From NCBI GenBank assembly GCA_002007465.1, contig LNAC01000102.1, positions 3,170,364 to 3,234,363 of the forward strand: DNA of 64,000 bases. Reading direction: 5' to 3'. Position 1 is the first letter of the stretch, and each line of letters starts with the position of its first letter. This document shows positions 1-10,310 of this stretch, piece by piece. The translations under genes were made by a program, and so were the position numbers. A model generated the notes under the pieces. It was not told the origin of the DNA. It did no database searches and was given only the letters and a program-made list of their open reading frames with translations. This DNA is from Ailurus styani. Taxonomy: Eukaryota > Chordata > Mammalia > Carnivora > Ailuridae.

Positions 1-43
1 ATGCCAGACCCATTTACTTTTAGTTGCCAAAATAATTATCATA

Positions 44-231
44 TAGGGCGTCTGGGTGGCTCAGTCCGTTAAGTGTGTCTCTGAATCAGGTCATTGTACC
101 CGAGTCCAGGGATCAGTCCAGGGATCAAGTCCCACGTTGGGCTCCTTGCTCAGCAGGGAGTCTGCTTCTCACTCTACCTCTGCTCCCCAACCTGCTCACA
201 CTCTCTCTCTTTAATAAGTAAAATCTTTTAA
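44..231 (+). mobile_element. CAN-SINE (SINEC), older copy
   Basis: A tRNA-derived head (GTCTGGGTGGCTCAG), a CT-rich middle and an AATAAGTAAAATC tail read left to right. The 10-bp target-site duplication AATTATCATA lies at 34-43 and 232-241, so both ends are real. It is non-autonomous and depends on L1 enzymes for movement. Confidence 0.93.
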
Positions 232-312
232 AATTATCATAAAATAATCTCATTTTTGTTATTTAACTTTCCTATTAGTGTTAAACTTTGTATGTTCACA
301 AACTTCTCTTTA

Positions 313-504
313 TTTTTTTTTAAGATATTATTTACTTATTTGACACAGAGATAGAGTGAGAGCACAAGCAGGGGGAGCAGGAGAGGGAGAAGCATGTTAC
401 CCACTGAGCAGGGAACCCTATATGGGGGGCTCCATCCCAGAACCCTGGGATCATGACCTGAGCCAAAAGCAGACGCTTAATGGACTGAGCCACCCAGGCA
501 CCCC
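313..504 (-). mobile_element. CAN-SINE, antisense
   Basis: The reverse complement gives the standard head (GGGGTGCCTGGGTGGCTCAG at the right end) and an A-rich tail at the left. The 15-bp duplication ACAAACTTCTCTTTA is at 298-312 and 505-519. It faces the SINE at 44-231 across about 80 bp, so a transcript could fold the two together. Confidence 0.95.
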
Positions 505-519
505 ACAAACTTCTCTTTA

Positions 520-2367
520 GAGGGTAGAGTCAATGAATTAAAATTCCATGTATCTCTTTCATTGCCAAATGGAGCAGAGAGTGTTCAATAAATGTATGCT
601 GAAGAGAGTGAGTGAAGACAGTGAATGAAGGGGATGACCCCCTGAGCACTCTCAAACTGAGTTAACGTTGCATATCTCTATGGAGTTGTTGCATCTGGGT
701 GATAACAGATGTGAACTCTGATGGCAAGAGGAAAGGGGCTTGCCTCTTGATGCTGGGTACATAGAACCCTTGAGCTTGTAAGGATATTCGATTAAATCCT
801 ATGAATAATATGGTTTGCTACTGGATATTATGTTTGATGGATTAAAACTAGTCATATGTCCAGAAGTTTTGGCAACAAACACACTTTTACAAATTGAAAA
901 AATAATTTAAAATAACATTTCTTTTATAAGGAGAGGTTGGGTAAGAAAGGAAAAAATAGAACATTCACAAGTGGTTATTTGAGATAAGTTGGATTCAACA
1001 TACACTTTAATTGGCAAGCACTATCTTTCTTTATTCTTTTTCTTCATTAGAAAAAAACATAAATGAATAGTTCTATAACTGAATTGCAAGAGCAAGGAAG
1101 TTACTGAGAAATAATTTCATATTGAGAGTTAGATGTCTGCCAATTTAGGGCATGGACTTTTCATATTTTATTCATTTTGTTTGCACGTTTAGTTTTTTAT
1201 TTTAACAGAAATACACACAGACACAAAAACAAAAGAAAAAAACAGAAAAAATTGAGTGACTATAGGAAAAAAGACAAAAACATAAAGAGAAACCACTTGT
1301 GATTCTTAAAGTACTTCTTGCAGTTTTTCATATTTATAAAAAAGGAAATAAGAAGTACAACAAAGAAAAATATATAGTATTACCAGAAAGAAAGAGAAGT
1401 TATAAATTGTTGTTATTTCTGAAGATCTCCCCTTACAACCATACTTCCACATAGATTGACTCCAGAGCCGCCATGTCCCTGACAGCCTCACTTTGTTACC
1501 GAAGTTTCCTTCTTTATCTGTTCTATTTCTCATGTAAAACTTAAAGAGATACAGGAGGAGCTTGTTACATAGAAGAAAAAAATTATGTTGACATTTTTGT
1601 GGGAAAACTGATTTCTTATCTTCAATAATTTTTATGTTTCACAAAGAAGGCCTAATTGAGTTTTGTGTCTTGGCTGCTAACTTTGTGAAAGTCCTTGTAT
1701 TTCTGAAACTGGGGTTAGCAAACATTTTCAGGCTATATATCAGATTTTTTTAATATTAAATTTTTGTTTCAATAATAACCAAAAAAAAAAAGAAAAATGA
1801 ATATAAACACAACTTGAAAACAAGCTGGAGCACTTTGTAATCTACCTTCCATTGGATATTACATTTACCATGACACAGAACAACCAAAAGAATCCAAAAT
1901 ATATTTAATTTTTTATTGACATGTCTAAAAGACATTGAAACCAATCTGAGTTATAACCCAAAATAATGCTATGCTCCATGGAAATTCTCTCCCATTGCTT
2001 TAGGTTTTAATGCTCCTTACGCCTTTCAGCTTCTTTCTCCCGTCACCCTCACTCAGGCCCTCACCCATATAATGGTTCTTCCCTTTCTTCCCCTCTCCCT
2101 TCTCCCTTTTCTTTCCTATCACTTGTTTTTCTCTCGGATAGATGAATATCTCCCCTGTTTTTAGTATCTCTTGCCCACATCCCCAATCTTACCAAAGATT
2201 ATTTTAATACAATTAAGGAAGCTTTATTATCTGTACAACAAGAACAAAGAAAAGGAAAAGGGAAAATGCTTGCCTGGTGAGACATAAAGAGGTAGGAAAG
2301 AGAAAAGTCTGAATAACCGTGTACTGATAATTTTTGTGACTGTATGATAAGGTATTTTAACCTGGCC
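520..2367. other. unassigned AT-rich DNA
   Basis: No gene is seen. A TTCAATAAATGTATGCTGAA stretch near 578 looks like a worn L2/MIR tail. 1195-1290 is A-rich, and 1711-1735 resembles the end of the hAT element called at 35077. Short ORFs such as 1306-1533 and 1756-1944 on the minus strand have no recognisable product. Confidence 0.5.
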
Positions 2368-2568
2368 AAAATTTCCAAGATATAGTGCTAAGTATAAAAT
2401 AATCAAGATTTTGGTGCCTTTGGCGTAAAAGAAGAGAAACTGGATGGCATATTTCTGTGTGTTTGTGTTAACGCATAGAATCTGAGGCAGAAAAAAGAAG
2501 ATAGCAATGACCAAAAGGATGTTTGCAATGGGTCTTAACTTCATCCCTTCCCTAATCCCACTAGCCCA
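2368..2568 (+). repeat. 201-bp local direct duplication, copy A
   Basis: This segment matches 4519-4719 at 200 of 201 bases; the one difference is A at 2527 versus T at 4678. Identity stops abruptly on both sides. Only copy B sits in a continuous ancient L1 3' end, so copy A is probably the derived one. TGGCCAAA at 2363-2370 and 2585-2592 could be a short target duplication around the insert. Confidence 0.9.
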
Positions 2569-3010
2569 ATATACTTGTTTTGGATGGCCAAATAATTCCC
2601 ATTCTGTATTTGAATTACAGTCTCATTTGTGTTCTGTGACCACATAACTCAAGAGTATTTGTGTTTAAAATCACATTTTAGAACAGTTCAAGTTAGGGAC
2701 TGAAGTTCTTGAACTTGAGAGGCCCATGGTAATTTTTTCAACAGCCCTCAAATTTTTACATTTCAGAATTCTGAAATGAAAGTAGGATGAACCCTCTAAG
2801 GTGGGGCAGGTGATCGAATAGATTTGCACAGTATGCTTGGGATAGAAGCACATGAGAATGGTAGTGAATGGAAAAGTGAAGAGTTCAGAGTATCACTGGG
2901 TGTACAATTCCAAGTATAAAAATAAAATAGAAATTCAAAGGGAAATGCCAAGTATTCCTCCTATGGGAAGGAGGAATAATTTCTATAGCCATCCAAGCTG
3001 CCTGGCTTAG
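2569..3010. other. unassigned sequence
   Basis: Unique-looking DNA with no repeat or gene I can name. A 60-codon minus-strand ORF (2671-2853) shows no recognisable features. Confidence 0.4.
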
Positions 3011-3041
3011 ATGAATAGATATTAAAAATTTAGCTTGTGAG

Positions 3042-3246
3042 GGGAGCCTGGGTGGCTCAGTTGGTTAAACGTCTGCCTTCCGCTCAGCTCATGATCCCAG
3101 GGTCCTGGGATCCAGTCCTGAATCGGGCTCCCTACTCAGCGGGGACCCTGCTTCTCCTTCTGCCTGCTTCTCCCCCTGCTTGTTGCTCCCTCTGCTTGTG
3201 TTCTGTCTCACTTACTCTCTCAAATAAATAAAACCTGTTTAAAAAA
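3042..3246 (+). mobile_element. CAN-SINE, older copy
   Basis: Complete head, CT-rich body and AAATAAATAAAACC tail are present. Its left flank (3011-3040) is almost the same as the left flank of the SINE at 11611. AAAAATTTAG before and AAAAAATTAG after may be a worn target duplication. Confidence 0.9.
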
Positions 3247-3329
3247 TTAGTTAAGGAAATGAATTTAATAAGTACTTTCAATAATGTATACTCATTTATT
3301 CTTCAACAAATATTTATATTAAATTATGT

Positions 3330-4190
3330 AAACATTTTATTGAAATAAATGGATGTAGCAAATGTACACATCTTAACTGGCAGCTTGATAAATTATCATA
3401 GAATGAACACAATCATGTAACCATAAGCAGATCAAGAATCCACAATGAGACACCATATCACACACATTAGGATGGCTAGAATGAAAAAAACAAAAAAAAA
3501 AGGAAAATAACAAATGTTGCCAAGGATGTAAAGAAATTGGTACTCTGATAAATTGCTGGTGGAAATATAAAATGGTACAACCATTTATACAAACAAACAA
3601 TAGTTTGGCATTTCCTCAAAAAATTAAACATTGAATTAACATATGACCCAGAATTTCTACTCATATGTATGTAATCCTCTCCAACTGAAAATAGATATTT
3701 AAACAAATTATTTGTACACAAACATTCATAGCAGCACTATTCACAATAATCAAAAGGTAAAAAAAAAATCCAATTTTCCATCAGGGATCTATGGATAAAC
3801 AAATGGTGGTATATACAAAAAACAGGACATTAATCAGCCACAGAAAGAAATAAAGTACTAATATATGCTACAATGGGCATGAATCTCAAAAACATTATAT
3901 TAAGTGTAAGAAGCCAGACACAAAAGGATTTATATGATTCCATTTATAGAAAATACTCAGAATAGGTGAATCCATAGCAACAGAAATTAGATTGGTGGTT
4001 GCTATGGCCTTGGGGGAAGGGGAGAATGAGGAGTGATTGCTTAATAGGGACAGGGTTTTCTTTTGGGGTGATAAAAATGTTTGTAACTTGATAGAGGTGG
4101 CAGTTTACCAATATACTAAATTTCATTAGATTGTGCACTTCAAAATGTTTCATTTTACACGATATGAATGCCACTTATTTAAAGATGTAC
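3330..4190 (+). mobile_element. ancient L1 (L1M type), ORF2 3' end and 3' UTR
   Basis: The text follows the known end of mammalian L1 ORF2 (ACCATATCACACACATTAGG, CTGGTGGAAATATAAAATGG, CAGCACTATTCACAATAATC). It continues into a 3' UTR with GGTTGCTATGGCC and a TTGTGCACTTCAAAATG end. Every frame is broken, so it is a dead 5'-truncated copy. The first ~100 bp is less certain. Confidence 0.88.
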
Positions 4191-4249
4191 GTATATATAT
4201 ATATTTAAAATGTTACTGGAATGTCATTTTTAATTTATCAGGTTATAAA

Positions 4250-4720
4250 AAAGGTCAAAGTTTGATAACACATGTGACTGAATTCTGAGGAAACAATCAC
4301 CCTTCTACATTGCTGTTAGAAATGCAAATTAGTACAAATCTTAAAGAGAACAATGCCTTTTAACATAGTAATTCCAATTATATATAATCACAGCATCATG
4401 TATAATAAGAAGGTACAGCATAACTCAAATAGTTAAATAAAGTATGGGACAGTTATACAATGGAGCGCTGCACTGTGTGGCTATTTAAAGAACAGGAACT
4501 CTATATAAACTGATATGGAAAATTTCCAAGATATAGTGCTAAGTATAAAATAATCAAGATTTTGGTGCCTTTGGCGTAAAAGAAGAGAAACTGGATGGCA
4601 TATTTCTGTGTGTTTGTGTTAACGCATAGAATCTGAGGCAGAAAAAAGAAGATAGCAATGACCAAAAGGATGTTTGCTATGGGTCTTAACTTCATCCCTT
4701 CCCTAATCCCACTAGCCCAT
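4250..4720 (+). mobile_element. very old L1M 3' end
   Basis: Worn motifs of the L1ME/L1M 3' region occur in order: a TACATTGCTGTTAGAAATGC box, GGACAGTTATACAATGGAGC, then TTTCCAAGATATAGTGCTAAG. The last 201 bp was also copied to 2368-2568. Confidence 0.7.
4519..4719 (+). repeat. 201-bp local direct duplication, copy B (probable source)
   Basis: Partner of 2368-2568, 2,151 bp downstream, same strand, one mismatch. The upstream sequence continues the L1 3' end without a break, which favours this copy as the source. Confidence 0.9.
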
Positions 4721-4734
4721 CCCAACCTGGATTT

Positions 4735-5012
4735 TCTTATTCCCTAACACATCATTGGATCTGCCTGTCAAAGACATCTCTATTCCACAAAAAACCTCAT
4801 ATGAGTAAGTCATTCTGGATATTCTGATTAAGCCAAGCCCTCAGAGGACTTAGCCCCAAACACCATGTCTGACTGCAGTCTCAGGAGAGATCTCAAATGA
4901 GAACTACCCAGTTGAGCCTAGTCAAGTCAAAGATCTGGAAGAAATGATAATACATTGTTCTTGTAAGCCACTAAATTTTGAGGTGGTTTATTATGTAGCA
5001 ATGGATAACTGA
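4735..5012 (+). mobile_element. MaLR LTR (MLT1-like)
   Basis: The right half carries the typical MLT1 ending: GAACTACCCAGTTGAGCC, GTAAGCCACTAAATTTTGAG, GGTTTATTATGTAGCAATGG and GATAACTGAAA. The left boundary is vague. It is a solo, non-coding LTR of an ancient ERVL-MaLR element. Confidence 0.7.
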
Positions 5013-5245
5013 AAGAGGGACTACATGTTTTTTATTGTACTTTTAGTAGGTTGTGTCTGTTAATATCATGACAAGAAAAGGAAAAAGAGAACTTAATTGT
5101 TTAGTTGAGGATGAGGCTAAATCAAACATTTGTACCAGCTTCACATTGCTTTGTGGAAAGTCAGGTTCATTTAATACCTCTGAAGACACTTTTCCGTACA
5201 TCAGTCTACCCATCCATTCATCTATTTGTTCTCCCAAACACCAAT

Positions 5246-5284
5246 CCATCTGATTTTCCTTCCTTCCATCCATCCATCCATCCA
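5246..5284. repeat. CCAT/CCTT simple repeat
   Basis: A short run of CCTT then CCAT units, next to CATTCATTTA. It probably grew from the tail of the neighbouring L2/MIR fragment. Confidence 0.8.
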
Positions 5285-5345
5285 CCAATGCATTCATTTA
5301 GCTTTTATGGAGCCCCTACTCTGTGGCACACCCTTGGGCAAACAA
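5285..5345 (-). mobile_element. L2/MIR tail fragment
   Basis: CATTCATTTAGC, GAGCCCCTACTCTGTGGCAC and GGGCAAACAATAAGGATG form the reverse complement of the L2/MIR 3' tail. A SINE lies immediately to the right. Confidence 0.6.
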
Positions 5346-5361
5346 TAAGGATGTAAAACTG

Positions 5362-5570
5362 AGGGGTGCCACAGTGGCATAGTCAGTTAAGCGTCCTATT
5401 CTTGGTTTTGGCTTAGGTTGTGATCTCGGGGTCATGCGATTGGGCACCACCTGGGGCTCCATGTTTGGCGCAGAGTCTGCTAAGACTCTCTCTCTCCCTC
5501 TCCCTCTCCCTCTGCCTTGCTGGCACTCGTGCTCTCTCTCTCTCTCCAATAAATAAAGCTTTATTTTTTA
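5362..5570 (+). mobile_element. CAN-SINE, divergent subfamily
   Basis: The head reads GAGGGGTGCCACAGTGGCAT instead of the usual CCTGGGTGGCTCAG, followed by TCTTGGTTTTGGCTTAGG, a CT tract and AATAAATAAAG. The same rare head occurs as a 30-bp orphan at 7471. No clear target duplication remains. Confidence 0.85.
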
Positions 5571-6747
5571 TAAAGAATATAAAATTTCATGAAACAATAT
5601 TTTTGCTCTCAAAGAGAATCTGTCTGATTGGGAAAACATCATTAAAAAAAACGATAGATAGGTTGCAAGAGTTAAAAATAGCAGATTGCATTTTTCTTTG
5701 TTGCCTTTCCTTTTTGGTATTTTTTGAAAACAGCTGTTTTCCCTAAAGTCTCAGATAGTTCTGTTAGACCACGATCTCAGACACACTTCTCTGTTCTCAC
5801 TACGTACTGGGAAAAACAAGCCTTGACTGATAATAGAAAATAGTCGGGTATCTACTGAGGAAGATGGATTACCGTGGGGGCTGAGTCTGGAAACAGAAAA
5901 GACAGAGTACTTGAAAAAGAGAGTTTGTGCATTGTCCTCTGAGCCACCGCCCTCCAAAACATAGCAGCAGGTGCAGGAGAATGAGAGTCAGAGAAATAAG
6001 GGAACAACTGTTTGGTTGCCTTTAGAAACATCAGATGGCCTATTCAGATCAATTATAATTTTAGCTTTTATCAGCATTTATTTGCTCACTTGGCTTTACA
6101 AGTACACATCTTATGTCTCTACAGTATCAAAGACTACAGCAGGTGAATTATTGGCAACATTCTGTCCACCTGATCAATGGAGGCTCTATAATTTAGCTGA
6201 TATTAATTTGGGGGCCATCTTCAATTACTTACAGGATTATTCAGGCAATTCTTTATTTCCCATATATTTTTATGTGCTAGAGTGTCACTAGCTAGTGTGA
6301 CACACGGGCATCCTAGTGTTTTGATCTGATTATAAATATCTTCACATTTTATTTTTTGCCATTCTTCTATCTGCCTGCCTATCTGTTTTCCTACAAATAT
6401 GTTTATCTTCCGGAGTCAGACCTCGCGGCATGCAGTTACCCATAAAAAATTCATGTTTCTCAAGTTCACTTCAAAAGCACTACCTGATCTGTCGAAACAC
6501 ATTTAAAAATGTCAAAATGCCTTTCCGTTATGGCCTTATTTGATGCCGTGATGCTTTACAATCCCATTCTACAGGGGAAAAGAAAAGGCGAAAAGACTCA
6601 CATAGATCCTCTCTTCCACGGAAGGACAAACAGCAAAACACTGATAATACAAGAAGACTTTCACAAACCAGCCATGATTTAATTTTATGTTTGTAATATT
6701 ATGTAAAAGCACTTTCAGACCTTGGGGAAATTTTCAAAAACCGAAAT
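5571..6747. other. unassigned sequence
   Basis: No named repeat or gene is seen. The ORF at 5971-6291 (plus, 106 codons) has a hydrophobic stretch but no start context, splice signal or homology I recognise. 6366-6385 is a small CTGC/TATC-like run. Confidence 0.45.
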
Positions 6748-7075
6748 AAAACTAATCAGAGAAAGACAATTATCATATGATCTCTCTGATATGAGGAACT
6801 TGAGGGGCAGGGTGGGGGGTTGTGGGGGGTAGGGAGGGAAAAATAATGAAACAAGATGGGATGGGGAAGGAGACAAACCATAAGAGACTTCTAATCTCAT
6901 AAAACAAACTGAGGGTTACTGGGGGGTGGGAGGGTAGGGATAGGGTGGATGGGTTATGGACATTGGGGAGGGTTTGTGCTTTGGTGAATGCTGTGAAAGG
7001 TGTAAGCCTGATGATTCACATACCTGTACCCCTTGGGCAAATAATAAAAATAAAATTAAAAAAAAAACTAATCAG
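6748..7075 (+). mobile_element. young carnivore L1, 5'-truncated, with target duplication
   Basis: A 304-bp L1 3' UTR begins in GAGAAAGACAATTATCATATG and runs through AACAAACTGAGGGTTACTGG and GGACATTGGGGAGGG to an A-rich tail. The 12-bp duplication AAAACTAATCAG is at 6748-6759 and 7064-7075, so this is one clean insertion. Confidence 0.95.
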
Positions 7076-7146
7076 TACGATTTTTAAGTCATTTAAGATA
7101 AAACTAACAAGATCAGCCCCTCACTGTTAACACCCTTAATCTTAGT

Positions 7147-7220
7147 GTACACATTAATTAGTGAAAGTTCTCTTCACCACTAGGGGTGAAGGCACTGACG
7201 GTTTCAGTCTTAATGTGTAC
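7147..7220. repeat. nested imperfect hairpin
   Basis: An 11-bp perfect outer stem (GTACACATTAA at 7147-7157, its complement at 7210-7220) encloses a 7-bp inner stem (CTTCACC at 7172-7178, GGTGAAG at 7185-7191). A weak middle pairing GTGAAA/TTTCAG supports it. It could be a tiny palindromic transposon relic or chance. Confidence 0.5.
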
Positions 7221-7664
7221 TTTCTTTTGCAACTTAAATTTGGAGTATAAAAAAGGAGAATATAAAAGAAATTGATAAGAACTACCGAACTGTCATTCTG
7301 TAAGCGGTACTCACTGCATTTTATTATTTCCCACTCACCTTGAACTACATTTCAAAATGCTTCATCACATGGCTGCTAAAGTCACCTGTTTCTTGTCCCA
7401 GCAGGGCTAGTGAGGTTTGTTCAGGTTTCTGATCTTCAGGGTCTCTAGCACCCCAACCTCACTCTGTATTAGGGGTGCCACAGTGGCATAGCCAGTTAAG
7501 TCTGTAATGAAGACTGTATATTGCATAGATCAGGGTGACTCCATCATTATGGGACAAAAATAATCTCCTGAGGAAACCCATCCTCCGAGTGAATCTATAA
7601 CTACAGTTACATGTGGGAGAGTTCAAAACCATTCTTACATGAATGCTTACCTTCATTTTATACA
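7221..7664. other. unassigned sequence around a SINE fragment
   Basis: Apart from the SINE head at 7471-7501 nothing is recognised. A 65-codon minus-strand ORF (7459-7656) overlaps the SINE head and is not credible. Confidence 0.4.
7471..7501 (+). mobile_element. orphan 5' head of a CAN-SINE
   Basis: AGGGGTGCCACAGTGGCATA and the following GCCAGTTAAG match the first 30 bp of the divergent SINE at 5362 with one difference, then stop. Losing the 3' part is unusual, since L1-driven insertion removes 5' ends. Confidence 0.75.
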
Positions 7665-7800
7665 GATACTAAACAAGTATTTATTATGTGGCAGATACTG
7701 CACTGATAATTGAGGGTACTGTAGCTGGGATGCAGTATAGACCTGTTTCCTGCCCTCCTAGACCATATATGCCAGTAGGGACCTTATATTTTACCTAGGA
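7665..7800 (-). mobile_element. L2 fragment
   Basis: AACAAGTATTTATTATGTGG, CAGATACTGCACTGATAATT and CTGCCCTCCTAGACC follow the reverse complement of the L2 3' end (tattgagcacctactatg... ctgccctcatggag). Confidence 0.7.
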
Positions 7801-9060
7801 CCTCAGTGTAAGATGACCTCAATACCTAAGGCATCTATGTTCAGTGTGTGACAGGCTATTTCAACAAATGACCTGATATATAATCTCTTGCTTTATGAGA
7901 AAAAAAGAGTCCTACAATATAGATTAAAAGAAAAGAAACTTAATACAAAGCAACATATAAGGCACATAAACTCAGTTATGGTATATGGAGATAATATTTG
8001 CCATATAGCTCCCACCAAGCCCAGTCTCCAGATGCCTTTCATTCTAATCACAGTGCCCAAGGAGGAGAGAAATATTCTTGAGGGGTCTTAGAGACTGTCT
8101 ACTCATTAGCTTCATAATAGGGCTTGTCTCACTTGTCAGGTCTGTGCTGATCAAGTTCTTTATACGAATCTTAGATAATTTTTTTTGGTATCAGATACTT
8201 ATAACTTTATAGAAAAAATGTAGTTTATCCTTTGATTATTATTTTTTTATGTAAACAGTCAACTTCCTGTACTCTGTGAATCACTTTGAGACATGGAAGA
8301 GCAAGATGGGCATTGGGCAAAATCCAGTCTCCGTTGAGGGTCTTGTATCCAACCCACAGTTGCCAGTAAGACTTCTGTGTCACAGAGGCACTTAAACTAA
8401 CCTGAGCCTTTCTGGCTATGAATTGCCATCTTCGCTGAAATTTTGATTTTGTTCACTTTTCAATTCGTACTGCTGTTATCAACTTCTCTTTCATGCCTAC
8501 CTCAAATTGCTATGCCTGCTCCTCCTTTCCTTTCATTTTCCCCAAGATGATCTCATTTGTTGTGTGTATAGCAGGTTTCATTACAAGTTTTGAAAAAAGG
8601 AGCTTTAAAAATATTTAAAATATTAGACTTTGAGACTTTGACCCTCTTTCTCTAAAAGTCAGGGTTATCCGTTTCCTGCCAGGTTATGCAATAGTTTTTC
8701 CAATGCCTTTCATATTATTATGCAAAACATTTGGTTCCCTCTACCCAGCTCATTCATACTTGTCTGTGAAGGACTATTCACTGCAGATGTCAGTCTACTA
8801 GCAAAGACCTGCCAAAGTTTTGTTTTGTCTTTAATCTTTATTAGTCAACCTCTGTTACAAGATAGATGAGAATAGTATTCTAAAGAGATCTAACTTTTCA
8901 CTAATGTGAACTATGCTGCTTTCAAATGGAAGACAGTGGTGACTAAATCCACATTGGTTTTAGGTAATTTTTCACTGTATTCCCATAAAAGTTAGGGACC
9001 TTCTCCTCATTTCCACAGAATTCATCAAGGCACAGATTATACTGCATTGTCGTGATCTAT
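7801..9060. other. unassigned sequence
   Basis: No gene or named repeat. The ORF at 7888-8091 is short and lysine-rich from A-rich DNA. Base composition is unremarkable. Confidence 0.45.
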
Positions 9061-9064
9061 TTAA

Positions 9065-9195
9065 TTGTAGCCCCTACAAGGCTGAGACTTCCATGAGCAA
9101 AGAAACCCTGTATATTTTTTTCATGTTCTTTTGTAACACCTAGTTTTGGCCAGAAGTAGCCCCTCAACAAAAACTTTTAAGTGAATGAATGAATA
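9065..9195 (+). mobile_element. L2 3' tail
   Basis: CTGAGACTTCCATGAGCAAAG, an ACCCTGTATATTTTTTTCAT core and a CAACAAAAACTTTTAAGTGAATGAATGA-type ending match the L2 3' end with its ATGAATGA tail. Confidence 0.7.
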
Positions 9196-9304
9196 GTACC
9201 ACATCTTTAACAGCGACAAGAACTTGATTTTCAAAATCTTCTATATTTACAATCGAGAAGCTATTTTGTTAAAACGATGATAATAAAAACTACTAAGCAA
9301 TATC

Positions 9305-9465
9305 CAAAGCTCCTTATCTAGTTTCCTCATTCTAAAGCCAGGGACATGGTAGCCAGAGAAGTGACTTAACTTAGTCTTCTCACACTGTAAGGACAGCACT
9401 GGTGCTAGAAATCAGGCTTCCTTTCTTTCCGGGTCCTGCATCTCTCCAATACACCACAACTGCAC
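9305..9465 (-). mobile_element. MIR
   Basis: CATTCTAAAGCCAGGGACAT, CAGAGAAGTGACTTAACTTAG and GCTAGAAATCAGGCTTCC follow the reverse complement of the MIR core. It is strongly diverged. Confidence 0.65.
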
Positions 9466-10124
9466 CTGCGTCAGACTTCTTATCTCTCTGAACTATGGAA
9501 GAAGCTAGTGGGTAGCTTTCCAGAGGCAAGCTTTGATTGTTTTTGCATTTCTTTGTAAGTAATGTGGGATATGAAACAGCTTCCCCACTCCTAGTTGCCT
9601 GAGGTGCCTTTTCAAGTTTAGAAAAATAACCCAGGAGGGGTGCCATTCTTGGCAAAAGTACAGACTTTCTGAGGGCATTTCAGGTTTTCAGAAGCTGTTC
9701 TTGGACACTAGGAAGCTTTAGTTCCATGAAGGTGATTTAAGCTGTTTCCTCTGGGCATGGAAGGATTAAGACTTAAGAACCATAAGTAAAATTGATTTAA
9801 GAATGATAAGAATTAACCACCAAATGCTGCTTGCTTGTTTATTTTTTCTGCAGATATATCTTCCAAGAAGTATTTTCATGGCACATAAGAGAAGAGAGTG
9901 GTTGGAAAAGAACTGATAATCCACAAGATTAGAAAAATCTTCTTGGGGATAATCACTAGATATTTAATTTCCACTGTGTCCTTCCCCTCTTCCTTAAAGT
10001 TTCTCTGCATCCTCTCTCTCTTAAGCCTCACTCACAACCTCTCCTTCATTCACGCCCTGTATACAAACTATAGATAATGGCTGGAGAGTATTATGAGAAG
10101 CCATACGTCAAAAATTGTCTCCAT
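9466..10124. other. unassigned sequence
   Basis: Nothing recognisable. The 91-codon minus-strand ORF (9380-9655) overlaps the MIR and lacks any known domain. Confidence 0.4.
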
Positions 10125-10310
10125 TTAAACCCTTGCTCCATCGCTTTCTAGCATGTGACTCAAATGTGTGACTTTTCTAGCCATATTGACGTTGCTGTTC
10201 TGTTATTCCCCCACTTGAAAAAAAAGGGGGAATTATAATTACAAATAATTGAGTTATTACATCCAAGACACTTGCCTGAAACATAATAATTGACCAATAA
10301 ATGTTCCTAA
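10125..10310 (+). mobile_element. MIR, weak
   Basis: AAACCCTTGCTCCATCGC near the start and CACTTGCCTGAAACATAATA then CAATAAATGTT at the end match MIR landmarks. The middle is degraded and contains a poly-A/G patch. Confidence 0.5.

Noticed and set aside
5971..6291. 106-codon ORF with a hydrophobic segment
   Set aside because: No recognised domain, no exon signals and surrounding DNA is ordinary; expected by chance in 64 kb.
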